64,000 nt of DNA from Phallus indusiatus (lineage: Eukaryota > Basidiomycota > Agaricomycetes > Phallales > Phallaceae): assembly GCA_027605045.1 (NCBI GenBank), contig JAQFWX010000007.1:124001-188000 (forward strand). Direction: 5' to 3'. Position 1 is the stretch's first letter, and each line of letters opens with the position of its first letter. The notes beneath the pieces are model-generated. The model saw nothing but the letters and a program-made list of their open reading frames with translations. It made no database searches and was not told the origin of the DNA. Below are positions 45,401-58,400 of this stretch, in pieces. The position numbers and the translations under genes are program-made.

Positions 45401-46674
45401 CATTTCTCCAAGACCTCGTATGGCAAAGCATGTTGGCTCAAGTCGGTCTTGTCGGTGGCAGTCGTCAGGACGAAGAAGATAGGGACGATTTGCGAGATTT
45501 TACAAGGGTGATCTGCGTGCACGGCTACCTTTAGTTTTTGTCCTGATATTTCCTCCACTATATAGACATTGATAGCCCCACTTTCAAGAAAACTGGGATA
45601 TGAGTATCCGCCTGGAGAGCACTTTGAAACGATAAAGTTACGGACTACTGTAATTGGTGCGGCCGCAAGTAATGGTTTACCTGAGTAAGTCGTGTGCTTC
45701 TATTCACTACTTATCCTTATCGTGTCAATTTTCTTCATCAGGATCGTCCAGAAATTGCAGGAGTGGTTTGAAATTTATTTGAAGACAGGCTCGGAATCTC
45801 ATATACCCCCGGATCTTGTCCGAGCCACGTTCAGGATCGTACGTAATGGGACTTACTAGATCGATTCATTCTCATGCTTAACATTACATTTTTACATTAG
45901 GCCTGTAAGCATGGAGGTAGACGAGAGTGGGAGGAATCAAAGAAAGTATTCTTCAATCCAACGAATCCTACGATTCAGATCGCAGCTATATTTGGTTTGA
46001 CTAGCACTCGCGATCCTACTTTGATTGAAGAAACATTTGATTTCATTCTTAATTCCGCACCAACTCATGTAAGTCTGACCTACGCGATTTTCCGGATGGA
46101 GCGCTGACTGTGAGGGATTCTCCGACTCACTAGGTTATCGTTTATTTCATGATTGGAGCTTCGATGAACAGGAAGATTGGAAGGGTGGGTGAAAACCATC
46201 ATCAATAATAGCATCTGTATTTTGACGTAAACGTTATTTTATATCTCAGCGACTGTTCACGTTTTTCACCACGAACTATGATACCGTAAGTAGCATGTTT
46301 CCTCCCAGGCCTTCGCCGAAAAAAAGTTCTTATCCGGAATCTATTATTTTTTTTTTCTAGCTTGCGAAGAAATTAGATGGAACATTCCATCTGTCATATC
46401 TTATTGATTCAGTATCTAGTGTGTTGACAACCGCGCAAGACGCCCAAGAACTCGAAGATTATTTCAAAGATAAGGACACGTCCAAGATCAATCAGTCCCT
46501 CGCTCAAGCGCTGGATATCATTCGTGCCAAGGCCGTGTGGGCGGATGTAAGCGACAACTGCAAGCGACATGTTTTTTGTTTACTGACCCTTTTTTTTAGA
46601 GAAGCAAGGATGAGGTTAAAGATTGGCTCAAGGAGTGGAAGAAAAACAACACAATCGAACCAGGAGTTGCGTAA
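42494..46674 (+). CDS. M1 zinc aminopeptidase 1 (Ape2/AAP1 type)
   Basis: Removes N-terminal residues from peptides in the cytosol. About 27 short exons can be traced in phase from [20 protein letters not shown] to NNTIEPGVA at 46674, with no lesion. The N-terminal beta domain has [20 protein letters not shown]. The exopeptidase motif GAMEN is coded at 43748-43762. The zinc site HEVAH is split by an intron and followed after 18 residues by the third ligand in NEGFA. The C-terminal helical domain holds DNLWLNEG..., [26 protein letters not shown] and [11 protein letters not shown]. The intron at 43295-43344 starts with GC. Full length is about 890 residues, normal for the family. A near-identical gene lies at 55425-59568 and a remnant at 62575. 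Confidence 0.88.
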
Positions 46675-47052
46675 TAAGTATTACAACCGTCGCACATGAT
46701 TATTCAATGAAACAATAACTGTAAAATAACTGATTTTGTCTGTATAGTTCGGAATTTTTGAGCTTTTTTTCTGAATGGGCTGGTTGTGTTTGGTTCAAGC
46801 ATCTATCAAGTTTTGCAGTGGCGTGTACTAGGAATATATCTGACAAATCAGATTTAGATGAGTTAATTAGCCTTCAAGGTATACAATCTGGCGGTCTGTG
46901 CAGTGGCGTGTACTAGGAGTACTTTTATTTATCTCCGACGTTATCAGTTCAGATCTCAAGAAAGAAGACCAAAAACATTATAAGAAGGAAAGGCTATCAT
47001 ACATATGGCTATCGACAAACATCTCAATGCATTCAGATTGACAAGATCCGTA
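46675..47052. other. Convergent intergenic gap
   Basis: 378 bp between the 3' ends of aminopeptidase 1 and the P450. The short phrase CAGTGGCGTGTACTAGGA occurs twice, at about 46817 and 46900, a direct repeat of unknown meaning. No gene is seen. Confidence 0.4.
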
Positions 47053-49369
47053 TTATTTCGGGAAAAAATCAATTTCGTGACTCAGATCTTCCAAAAGCTT
47101 TACAGCCTTCTTAGTCCTTGGGACAATCCGACATTTGAAAGGTTTTGCTCGTCTATAAGGAAGGGTGAAACAATGAACAAATTGCTCAATTCAGCCGTAC
47201 TTGAGAAATTTGTTCACGTACAATAAAAGCCCTGAATCAAACGCTTCCTTCGGAAGCTCTGACTCGACCGGTAGTATATCATATACTTGTAGCACAGACG
47301 CGACCAGAAGAAATAATGTGCTCTCGGCGAGATGTCTTCCTGGGCAAGCCCTGTCAACGCATGCATCCATTCAACTTTCACGGATTACTATATATGTGTT
47401 GGAATGAGGAGTAGCAAACCTTCGTCCGTATCCAAAAGCCTGATCAAGTGTGGGTATCGCGACGCTCCCACCAGACTCTTGGAGAAATCTCTCTGGTCTA
47501 AATTTATCAGCGTCTTCTCCATAGACCGACGTACTCCGGAGCATCGTCCTATAAATGGAAAATTACCAATTGGCCGTATTACGATAGGATTTATGGAAAA
47601 ATTTGGAAGGCATTTACATACCAAGTGTTCGGTGTGACAAGCGTACCCTTTGGAACGAAATATCCTCCAATAACATCATCCACGGACAGCACTAGGGGAA
47701 ATCCAATACTGGTCGTCGCATTCCAGCGTAATGCTTCTTTAACGACTGCTTCTATGTATGGAAGATTCTGTCGATCTTGAAAGGATGGTAATCCATCGGA
47801 ACCTACTACCTTGTCTAACTCGGCCTGGGCTTTTTGCTGGACTTGCGGGTTCAAAACCATCGCAAGGAAGAAATCGATAATTGCACAATGAGTCTGTGGT
47901 AATCGGCGCGCCGGATAAAAGGGAAGTACTGTTAGTAGATTGATTGGGAAAGGATATTCATTGTTTTACCGAATCTATACCCGCGAAATATGCCGTTCCG
48001 GGGACATATTTTATCATGTCTTCGTAATCAGATGGTCGAGTTGCATCGTCAGCTGCAAATTGCTCAATCAACGAGGTTGCAATTGAAGGAGGAGCGTTTC
48101 CAACTTTCTGAGTTATTTATTAGTGGATTTGCCTTGATCAAATACCTAAGGGGAAAAAAAGGCAAATGCAGCTCACCATTGCTTCCTTGATCGCATTAAT
48201 AGGAAAGTTGGCCATCTCAAAAGCCTGTTTTCTCAATTTTTCAAGTGCAATTTTGAAGTTAGCACCCGGGAACCAGCTAGGAACGTGCCTCACTCAAATG
48301 AAAGAAAGGGTAAGAAGTTTCAATTGTAAGGCCAGTTAAAATTGAGCATACAGACTGGAAGAAAATCCACCAGGTATGTCCCAGGTACGCATGCTTCTCC
48401 CACTTCAACCAATGTCTTTTCAGATAAAACTAATAGTGGCTCGTTTTCGGATCGTGGCTGGATTCCATATGCTATCTGTGCTAGTTTTGAGTATAGGCGT
48501 CTTTCGCTAATAGCTAGTACATACTTCTAGGATAAGCGAGCCTATCACAAAACGTACGTGTTCCCTGAAGTCGTTTGGAGATTGTTGAAGCCTATGCAAT
48601 AAAGTCCTGACACGGATGCAATCGAAATCTGCGTTTAGTTTATATATAAAAGTTTTTAAGACAGTTTTGTACCTGACGTATTTTGTCTGAAGATCCTGGT
48701 AATTGTGTATAACGTTCTGATTGAAAAACCGCGTGAAACAGGCTTTGTAACGACGCCATTTTTCGTCCGGCGATTGGAGAGTAAAAATCCAATCTATCTT
48801 GATTCTGGATCATATATCCAATCAAAATTTGGCATTGCGTTGACACCGAAGTGGAAGAGTGATGTTATATATGTTAGGAAGGCTTACAAATCATGAAGCA
48901 CGGTGGACCTATATCTTTTTGAATAGATATTACCCCTTTTCTCGAATATTTCCTGCGCCATTTCGCGCGAGTTCACATAGAGGATTGATGTACCTAGTGT
49001 AGACACGTATACCAGATCTCCTGCGCAAATTCTCCGTAAACAGACCTCTTAAAACAATGAATAAAACTAATACCGTATTCTTTCGCCCAACGATGATAAG
49101 TCAACCATTCCTCCTGTCGCGGCATGTCTAGGAGATTGCCAATGAGAAACCGCCGCGGAGGACCGGGCGGGAGCTTGAGGCCAGACTTGAACATAGCCGA
49201 ACTGGGGAGAAAGCAAAAGAAACTAGCTGTTAATAATAATAATCTGAATAAATTTGACAAGCTGAATGTACCGTTTTTTGAACCAGCTGAAGAGCGCATA
49301 GAGTATTAATGCCGTCGAAACCGTGTAAGTTGTAGTGCTTAAGGTCGAGAGCGTATCGATCACTGACAT
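47053..49369 (-). CDS. Cytochrome P450 monooxygenase
   Basis: Haem-thiolate oxygenase anchored in the ER. About 13 exons on the minus strand. The first encodes MSVIDTLSTLSTTT then the anchor VSTALILYALFSWFKKR; the second has the proline hinge KLPPGPPRRFLIGNLLDMP. Later exons give DEKWRRYKACFTRFF (helix C), the I-helix FAGIDSTHCAIIDFFLAM, the K-helix EALR within VVKEALRWN, KFRPERF, and the haem loop FGYGRRACPGRHLAES with its cysteine codon at 47344-47346. The end is EIDFFPK. One junction (around 48510-48560) is ambiguous, since the shortest intron would be only ~31 bp. GGYFVPKGTLV is typical of basidiomycete P450s. Substrate unknown; no cluster of secondary-metabolism genes surrounds it. Confidence 0.8.
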
Positions 49370-51636
49370 GTCGACGTGTCAATCGTTAACCAATTTCTTG
49401 TGAGGTGAGGCTGCGCAATTTAAGCCCGAGGATTAAACGCCCCAAGATAGAGTGTATAGTGTGAATTCCATTCGGATCGGTGATTCGCATAGTTTAATCT
49501 CCGTAACTATTGGGCTATGGTATTTATAAGGGGTTTAAGGTTTGACTAAGTATGCAGACCTAAGACGACTTCGCTCTATGGGTAAGAATATCCGAATTTC
49601 CAGCTGAGCGCCACTCCTCCGTTTCCCGCGCTGACGCACAAAATCCACGTCCGCATGAAGTATTATTGGATATCCTGAATTCGAAAGGGCGCCGCACTAT
49701 AATAGACTCCAAACTAGTACATTGATTAAATATACAAACTGCTAGTAAAACCACTAAACTACTCACAGAACATGTAACGTTGTTCCTATTCCAAACTTTT
49801 AACGCGCAAGGCCCCTTTCCAAGATCTCGATGCGAAACCAACTCCCGAGCTAGGGTTTTTTTTCAGGTTGGATAGTGTTCGCCGCTGAGGATTGCTAAAT
49901 GTACTAGTTGGCCTCCAACACGAAGAAAAAAGGTGATGTCAAAAGATGCGACATCGGCTTTTTTTTTAGTCTTTTTCGACACGTATATTGATTGATAGTG
50001 CGGAAGTGTTCACGGAGAAAATGTTGAAGATTTAAGAAATGTTGAAGAAATTTTGGTGCGTTGCTTCGGATTTACCCGTTTGATCTCTCGCTTACGTATG
50101 TACAGCTACTCGGTTCAAACTCAGCTTGCTTTAAAGTCTCTCCAACTCTCACTAGAGCTTCTTACCTATTTCTTTGCTATTTGCTTCTCTCTTCCGGAAT
50201 CATTAATCAATGGTTACCTGTGTCTGAAACGCACTCATTCCCAAATTCTGGCCCGACGTAAAAACGATAGCGTTCTCCATGTCAACTCCAAAACTGCGGT
50301 CTCCCCAGTCAAGGTCATAACAATCAAAAGATCAACAAACAAATTGGTCGGCATCCAAAAAGTTGATTATATAAAATACTATCACGGCAAGTTACAACGT
50401 GTTTGAGGTTCATAACGCTCGGAAGGTCATCTCTGGACACGTCATCATTATTGAGGGATAACAGGCGGGAAGGACCCTCTAAGCGTTGGCGTCTCGGTAA
50501 TTCTCCGAAATCATCCCTTTTTCTTCATTATCTAAGTTGAATATTCTCGTGTTTCCACGGCTTTTGAAGACGTCGTTATCCATTTGGCGTGTCATGATCT
50601 CTAGGCACAATGGTGAACTGGGGTAATGTTCATACATCCCTTGTCTCATCCATATTCTGAGCTTAGCACCGTTCAGGAGCTGTAGCAACTTCAATGGACA
50701 GCCAAAGCAACCTGCCTTGGAACTTTCTTTCTCCAGTACAGCTCCTCCGCAATTACCCGCTCAGTATCTTTCGGGTTTTTCCTAATCTCTCAGACACCTC
50801 TTTGCTTATACACGAGTAATGCAACGTCTTTATTCCGGTTTGAGCAAGGAAAAAGCGGAAGACTAGGCAACACCAGGAGACAGAAAAGAATGATATACGC
50901 GGCTCGTTAGTTATTAACGTCTGGTGCAAGTCGTTTCGCCAATACGGTATTTAGAGGGATAGCGCTGAGACTAAGTGGGACGGTAGAGTCTGGAGGCCCA
51001 GAGATGGGAGAGGAATAGCTGGATGTTCTTGCGCTTGATTGTAGCCTGGTATGTACAAGGATACTATCAGCTATAATCTGAGAAGCTATAGGACGCTGAT
51101 CTTTTCATGTCTTTCGTTCAGTTTTCGGGTGCAATATATCCTGGTATTGTCGACCGACCTCCTTTTTATCTGTGTAACTCAATTCGGACTCTGCACCGCA
51201 GTGGTGTGCATGTTTGCGGAAGTGGATCCTTTCAGGTCGGGTATTGACGACCCTTGAGACTCAGGGGACTCAGATCTCAGATCTCAGATTCCATAACCAA
51301 CCCAGACCTAATCTCCACTTCCACTTACACTAAAATAGCGCCGTTGGCACTAACGGCACTGTTACGAGTTACCAGCAGTCTAGCACTATTTCAGTATCGA
51401 TTCTGATGTCATTAGGTGAAACTAGTACTGACATGGTACTAAAGTAGTCGACGTCCAGAACTCGATCTATAGTCTCATTAATAAGACTTTGCGTTTGACC
51501 AATATGTCAAGCTCGCAGACTGCAGTACTTCAAGGTGATCTGATTACGTAATCTTCAGAATAAACTTGGGATTCGGCAATCTCAGTTATGAACAGGACAT
51601 GTTCCTTTCTTTCTTCACCACATCACCAGCTGTACC
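49370..51636. other. Gene-poor stretch with orphan frames
   Basis: No gene model could be built. A minus frame at 50479-50694 looks somewhat protein-like (KLLQLLNGAKLRIWMRQG, SPLCLEIMTRQMD) and could be an exon or a relic; a plus frame at 50053-50406 has a hydrophobic stretch but no motif. Short direct repeats of CAGATCT occur near 51268. Confidence 0.3.
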
Positions 51637-52982
51637 ATGTTCCCAATACGATATCGCATTGTCTTCTACTGTTTCTTTGTTGTTTTGGTCATTCAGATAT
51701 GCGTCGCCCAAGACGCTGGAGTAGTGCCCCTCGCTGATAGGCGCATCCCATACGATGAAATAGTACGTTCTCCGTTGTCCTAGGACTATCACCCTCGACA
51801 TTTACTCTCAATCTTGTTTTACGATTTCAAAGCCTGATAAAGTAGACACCAGCGACGGCCCACGAGGAATTCAAGTCGGCTACAACCGCTGTAACGCCAC
51901 GACCGAAGGCCAGTCTTCTCTATGTCAAACGGCATATGTCAACTCTTTGGACGACTTTTGCATCTGGGGACCTCGCGAACCGAACTCGACGATTGCTGTA
52001 GAAGAAGGTGCTCTCGTGGCGTGGTGCACCCAACCAGGGCGCGGAACGCGTATTATCCCTCCCAACGCGCTCATTGGGGTTCAGTTTATGCGAACGCCGG
52101 ATTATTTGCAACTTACTGGGAAAATTGACCAATCATTGATCAATATTGCATCGAATGACACGGGTGGAGGTGGGTATATGCTAGTTGGTGTTCGCGTAAT
52201 TCTGCTCAAAACGCGTTTTTTCGACAGAGGAAGATCCACATGGTGCAGATGGTAGAGGTAATCCTCTTGGATCGCTCGTGTACAGCAATGGTTTCATAGC
52301 AAATGGCGGAAATTTGAGCAACTTTCAACAAGTTATTGAATGGCACAAGTCTGTATCGCGCTTCTGTTCCTTAAATACTGTCATTTTACTGTGAATTCCG
52401 TTTTAGCTTCCTCGGTGGGAACGTATTCTGCTTCAAAATCTGCGATCCAGCTGGTGCAAATGGTGCAAATTACTGTCAACATATCTATGATCGCATTGGA
52501 TGCGCATACAACGCACCTGCGGCGTATCGAGAGGGCGTATTTGAAAAGTGTCTTGGAGAGAATCAAGATTTTCCAGGTGTTTATACTGGGTCAGATGGTC
52601 AAGGTAAGTCTCAAGGAGTGTATTTCAAGGGTCAGGTGGTTAGACTGATCATTCGATAGTGTCTACGTTCTTTCAACCCCCAGAGTCCTTGGGTCCAATC
52701 ACCAACATCCCGTACCAACCTCGAATTCCTCCTTCGTCTGATTGCGTTCAGTACAGCAGTGAAGACCTTTATTCTTCTGCAGCTAATTTCTTCCCGAAAC
52801 CAACAACTTCAAGTAATCTTACTACTTCAACTGCTTCCATAGAACCAAATCAGATTCCTTTGGCTACGGCCTCCATAAATAACAATGCGGGCGCTAATCA
52901 CGTTCCGTATTCTGCATGGTCTTATTCCAACTTGTATAACCCTATAGGGGTGTTCTTCGTCTTGTGCGTGATGTTTCTTTAA
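51637..52982 (+). CDS. Secreted GPI-anchored glycoprotein (basidiomycete MAG type)
   Basis: Extracellular or wall protein. Five exons, 51637-51762, 51833-52169, 52228-52348, 52407-52603 and 52660-52982, sum in frame to 367 residues. A signal peptide (FYCFFVVLVIQICVAQ) is followed by a cysteine-containing ectodomain: SSLCQTAYVNSLDDFCIWGP, EGALVAWCTQPGRGTRIIPP, NVFCFKICDPAGANGANYCQ, HIYDRIGCAYNAPAAYREGV. The fold and cysteine pattern match a family annotated in basidiomycetes as macrophage-activating-glycoprotein-like; that label is from memory. Residues ~310-350 are Ser/Thr-rich, and the protein ends NPIGVFFVLCVMFL, a hydrophobic tail suited to GPI attachment. Function in the fungus is not known. 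Confidence 0.75.
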
Positions 52983-53407
52983 ACTCTTCAGTTATTTGTT
53001 GGTGGTGAAAAAGTCTAGTGATCGGTACTTTCAGCGTTTGTAAACTATGGCAATATTGCTTCGCTTATAAAATAATTTGGGTCGCTTGACCCTAGAAACG
53101 GAGATAAAGAACTTTCTTTCCCCCTGTGTTAGGGGTGTGGTGTGCAAGTGTCTGTTTGATTACGTGTATGGACAATGAACGTTATGGACGATCGTGAGTA
53201 ATTAATTGGTGTCAACTCTATCTTGGGAATTATAATTGCCAATTTGAAGGAAAGTTCATGTGCTTGATGCACGGAACCTGATGAGTGTATTGTCGGCACC
53301 TTTTATTTCAACGGTATCTAGGGGTACGACTGGCACTGTGCCAAAGCTGATACCCACGTACCAATTCTAGGCCTCTGAACTACTACCTTCATTCACCAAC
53401 CCCAACG
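52983..53407. other. Intergenic, nothing recognised
   Basis: 425 bp between the MAG-type gene and the F-box pseudogene. No motif comparable to the GC-rich F-box leader is seen before 53408. Confidence 0.35.
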
Positions 53408-55039
53408 ATGCTTGACCGTGTTCCTTACGAACTCTTCAGGGAAATAGTCAAGTTCTCATACGTTAAAGATTCATATATTACTTCTTTCGACTTTGACGAG
53501 ACCGTTCTACCTCCAATCAAAGCGACGCATGTTTGCCGTTCGTGGAGGGCCGCGCTTCTATCTGATGCAGCTCTTTGGTCATGCATCAAACCCAAGATCA
53601 CTCCAACGTACTCCCAAGAGCTGAAGGAAATACTCTCTCGATCTCGTACGGCTCCTTTGACCGTGCTTATCGAACACAAATACGAGTTGCGTAACGCATG
53701 GCTTATTGTTGAGCTAGAAACCACACTTTCCGTCGTTGCACAAGAAATGTACAGATGTCGACAACTCCAAATAATTGTAACGAAGCAATTGGCACCTTTT
53801 ATCTCTCGTTTTTTTAACCGGCCCGCTCCTATGCTGCGCAGCTTTTATCTCGAAGTTGTCGGAGATGAGGGCAGCTTAACGCAACGGGGTATGCTTAAAG
53901 GAATCTATGGTGCCTTATTTTCGGGAGAGGCACTGCCTCGTCTTCGACATGTACATCTTCAAGTTGCCGCCGCTTAACGGATCTCCAGTTATCTCTACTC
54001 GCTGACTTAACTACCCTTCGTCTTCGGTTTGTCTCCAACGCGACCATCGATGGAGACATACTGCTGGGAATTTTTCAATCGTCACCGCGCCTTCGTGTGC
54101 TTGACATTGAGTTGTCGCCTTTTCGGAGACCAAAAATCGTTTGGTCAACGCCAACGCCTTTTAATTACCGGATTCCGATGCCATGTTTACAAGAGTTATC
54201 ACTTCGAGGTAGTTGTCCGGTCGATATCATAGATTTTGTTCTGGGACATCTCACGTTTCCGATGAAGGACGTCAAGTTTAATATCATGTGCGACGATCTT
54301 CATACCAGGATTTCGGATTCAAAGCCTTTATTACACTTCCTTTCTCATCGCTATCTCACATCCTTATCAATCATCTTCGACTACCCTGGATTGTACCTCG
54401 AATTCTCTGAAAACATGGACAAAGGTCTCGCGTCGGGTTCAGTGTTCAAAATAATGTACAATAAAACTCGTGACCCTCTGGATCTCGATCAACTGTCAAA
54501 CTTCCTTCGTACATTCACTTTATCAGAGATCACGCACATGTGTCTCGGAGGTATCTCGTTCAAACCTGTTTTTCTTCAAAGCATTTTATATTCGCTGGAG
54601 AATTTGCAGTATTTGCGCGTGCATCATGGGAATTGGGACGAGGATTTTCCTTTACCTGACTCTTCACTTTCAAAACCCTACTTGACGGCGCTAATTCCTC
54701 GAGACCTTAACGCTGAAACAGGACGTCTCAGATTCGGAGACGGAAACCCAAGGGCAATCGTCACGGTTCCCCTGCCCTTCGTTGCGTACGCTCGAAGCGC
54801 TGTTCTTAGATCGTTCCGCCCATTTGCCACTGGCAATGAAATTGGACGAAGCTTATCTCAGAGCGCTCGTGCGCTGCTCAAAGATTCGAAGACAAGCGGG
54901 ACATCCATTTAAATATATAGCCAATTGCCAGGAAACTCCGACTCGGGGTTCGAGTTTCGCGGACAATATTGAGACATCGTTCAAGTTGCTTGGAGTTTAT
55001 GAAGGGTTTTCCGCTGAAGTTATTCGGTCGGTTGGTTAA
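53408..55039 (+). pseudogene. F-box protein copy J, two frameshifts
   Basis: Begins normally with MLDRVPYELFREIVKFSYV and THVCRSWRAALLSDAALW. After HVHLQVAA the frame breaks at about 53974, then resumes in another frame with LTDLQLSLLADLTTLRLR and continues through SSPRLRVLDIELSPFRR and LSEITHMCLG. A second break at about 54720 moves the acidic linker (QDVSDSETETQGQSS) and the C-terminal block (FPCPSLRTLEALFLD) into a third frame, ending IRSVG at 55039. Since all other copies are intronless, these are lesions rather than introns. Closest relative in the window is copy I. Confidence 0.75.
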
Positions 55040-55424
55040 GGATAAAGACAATATTGTTATTCGTTATGCGTCCCCGAAATATGATCAATTCAGTTTTTCT
55101 TTGTATAAAGACACTCGACGTCGTGTCCGTCCCTAGGATACATACTTGCATTATGATTGCGCTTACCACTGAAAAAGGTTCTAAAGACCAATAATCGAGA
55201 TACGATGTTAAACGGTCAATACACGATACCTAAAGCACTCCTACAACAGCGTCAATGTTCAATGACAAAAATAGCTATTGGCTCGATTTCGGCTGACGTG
55301 GATAATACAACAAACATCCGGACTACATTTAAATCTACATAACATCGGTGCAGAGACGAAAATCATTTCATGGATAGCTAAGAAGCGACGGCCCGAGGAA
55401 CAATCGTATACGAGTTTCGCCTTC
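55040..55424. other. Convergent intergenic gap
   Basis: 385 bp between the F-box pseudogene and the 3' end of aminopeptidase 2. No gene is seen. Confidence 0.35.
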
Positions 55425-58400
55425 TTAAGGAATTCCTGCTTCGACTGTATTATTCTTCTTCCATTCCTTAAGCCAATCCTTGACTTCATCCTTACTTCTC
55501 TGAGAAAAGAGTCAGAAAATAGTACATTCTTTTGTTTTTTTTTCCTAGACTCACTTCGGACCACTTTGCTTTCGCCCGAACGATATCCAACGTTTGGGCT
55601 AATGTAAACTTAAGCTTGGACGTGTCTTTATCTTTGAAATAATCTTCTAATTCTTGAGCGTCTTGCAAAGTTGTCATCACGTTGGGTAACGATTGAAGAA
55701 GAGAAGAAAAACTGAGCGTTCCTTCTAATTTCCTTGCAAGCTAGAAATGTGAGAGGTTTAGGTTGATTGTTAGATCATGTCACAAAACCGCCCCATTCGT
55801 GAGAGAAACCACTTCACTTCATCATAGTTTGCAATAAAAAACTTGAACAGTTTCTAAAAAAAAGATGAAAACGATAGATCAGGTCCCGCAAATGATTAGC
55901 ATTTACCTTTCCAATCTTTCTGTTCGTCGAAGCCCCCGCCAAGAGATTTTGAATAGTCTAGAGCAGCTTCAGGGTGTCTTTTAGTACAATAGAATAAGAG
56001 ATTACATTCGCCGGGGCAGAATGAAGAATGAAATCAAAAGTTTCTTCAATTAACGCCAGACCACGAGTGCTGGTTATGCCGGCAATGGCCGCGGTCTGAA
56101 TGGTAGAACTCGTGGAATGAAGGAATGCTTTCTTCAATTCTTCCCATTCCCGTCTACCTCCGTGTTTGCTTGCCTATTAAGCGCTATCAGTGAAAGGTAT
56201 GTGCTTCGATCTAAGCAATTCACGTACAATGGAAAAGGTGATTTTGACAAGATCAGGCGGTATATGAGAATCCGAACCCGTCGTCAAATAAATCTCGAAC
56301 CACTCCTGTAATTTCTGGACGACTCTGATGACCATAGTTGAAAGAACAGGTCAAACGGAGTAAGCGCGACATACTCGGGTAAACCATTATTTGCTGCTGC
56401 ACTAATCACGGTGGTTCGTAGCTTTATTATGTCGGAAGATTCTCCAGAAGGATACTCATATCCTACTCGTCTGGAAAGTGGGGCTATCAGAGTCTATAAT
56501 TTTGAGAAAAAGTGAGAGTAAGTCAAAATTGGTGCTGGAAAGGCATGCGAATTACCCGTAAAAAGTCTCGCAAACCGTCCTTGTCTGCCTCGTCCAGACG
56601 ACTCTGACTGACAAGGGAAATTTGGCTTATTATACTTTCCCATGCTAGGTCTTCGAAAAAAGTGTTAATTGGCATAATATCGAGACAAAGAGGCGGCTTA
56701 CATTCATTCTCAGATCCAAGATTGCCTATGAAACCTAAGACACTACTAGTCGTGGAATAGCCGGAAGTAGCGAGAGCCATTGCATCGTTCAGTATGCCTA
56801 GGCGATCGACCACTGTGAGAATGGAATTCTGAGAAGCAGCTTCTTGGCCGAGTTTAATCATGTGTTCAGGAGGATAAAAGACACGATCTGGGACAAAATC
56901 GGTCATCCTGGTGGTGAAAACAGTTCTGCAATCTTGGCATACAAAAACCAGTCGAATCCGCGTTCAACTTCCACAAGATGCTGGTATCAAGTTTGTAAGT
57001 TGTCTCTCTCGTAGTAAGTAACGTTTGATTATCGAAGGATTTTTTGCCTTCCGAGTCGACGGTTAGGACGCTCAAGGGGACATGCCTGAAATCACGACCG
57101 ACTTTGAGACAAGAACGAAACGTAAGTGAAAGAGTTGCAGACCAAATTGTTTGATTATCTTTCTCTTCCGTCTTTCCCCCGATAAAGAATCTATCCTGAC
57201 GAATATGAATACCTTCTTTCGTTTCCGTAACGGTTAAGACTGGATACCCGGTCTTGGTTTGATTGATCATTAGAGAATCAACACATATAATTTAGAATGT
57301 TTTACATGCCTTTAATATCCAGTTAGGCATTAACGCGTTTATATCTTGTCCTGCATTTCATAAGCGACATTCATGTCATTGTGAATTTCGAGAAAACGTA
57401 CCCGTAGCCTCTTGTATGCCAGCCCAAAGATCCTCTGCAACGGTATTACTGTATAGATTATTCTTCAAATAGATCGACACTCCTCTAAGAAAATCCTCCT
57501 CTCCTGTGTACACTGAGAGCATGCGGAGGACTGATGAACGAAGGCTTTAGGGCCAGAAGTGAGACTTAAATTAAACGATGGGATACGAACTAGAAGCGGC
57601 TTTGGAGTAAGACAAAGGATCAAAAATCTTCAAACAGATAAAACAATGAGATATTAAAAATATCAGATTGAAAGTACACATGCCTGGCCAACGTCGGCAG
57701 CGTTGGGAACGGGTACATGAACAGGATGAGAAGACGGTCTAGCATCCAATGACAACGCCTTCGTTGTATGGCTATTGTAAAAACTAGAATAAACTTTCCA
57801 TTCGGGGAATAACCTAAGATATCACGTTCAGAGATTTGATTCTACGTCAAATACGTTGATAGAAACCGAACTTGTTCATAACAACCACTTCGCCCATAAG
57901 AGTTGCGAAACCTACGAACCGTCATGAGTGAAGCTGCTCCTTATAACCGGATAACAATGGCATTAATTACCTTCATTCAACCAAATATTATCCCACCATT
58001 CCATTGTAGCGATATTACCGAACCCTTGCGTTTTAGTGAGCTAGGGGATCGCAGCACCGAAACAACGAAAGGCATACACATATGTGCTATCTGTCATTTT
58101 TTTACTCAATTTTTAGAGCGTAAAATGAGCAACCTAGAAGACAAAACATACCTCGTGACTTTGAAGATCGGCGATAGTCTTCTTTGAGGCCAGGTCGACT
58201 CGTTGAGGGTCTACGAGGAGCATATTCGCGCTTCCTGTAATCAAACCCTAACAAAGCAACGGTCGAAGAGAAACTGAATGGGCATATATACTATGTCCTC
58301 GGAGTCGTCTTACCCAGTTCTCCATCCCGCCATACCCATCATGTACCTAGGGATATCAACGAATGGACGACATGAATCCACTGAGATGAACGTACTACGA

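Noticed and set aside
46985..49369. Secondary-metabolite gene cluster around the P450
   Set aside because: No synthase, transporter or tailoring partner is adjacent; the neighbours are an aminopeptidase and a wall-type glycoprotein.
55278..55607. Plus-strand frames over the 3' end of aminopeptidase 2
   Set aside because: Antisense to its last two exons and terminal intron; no protein features.
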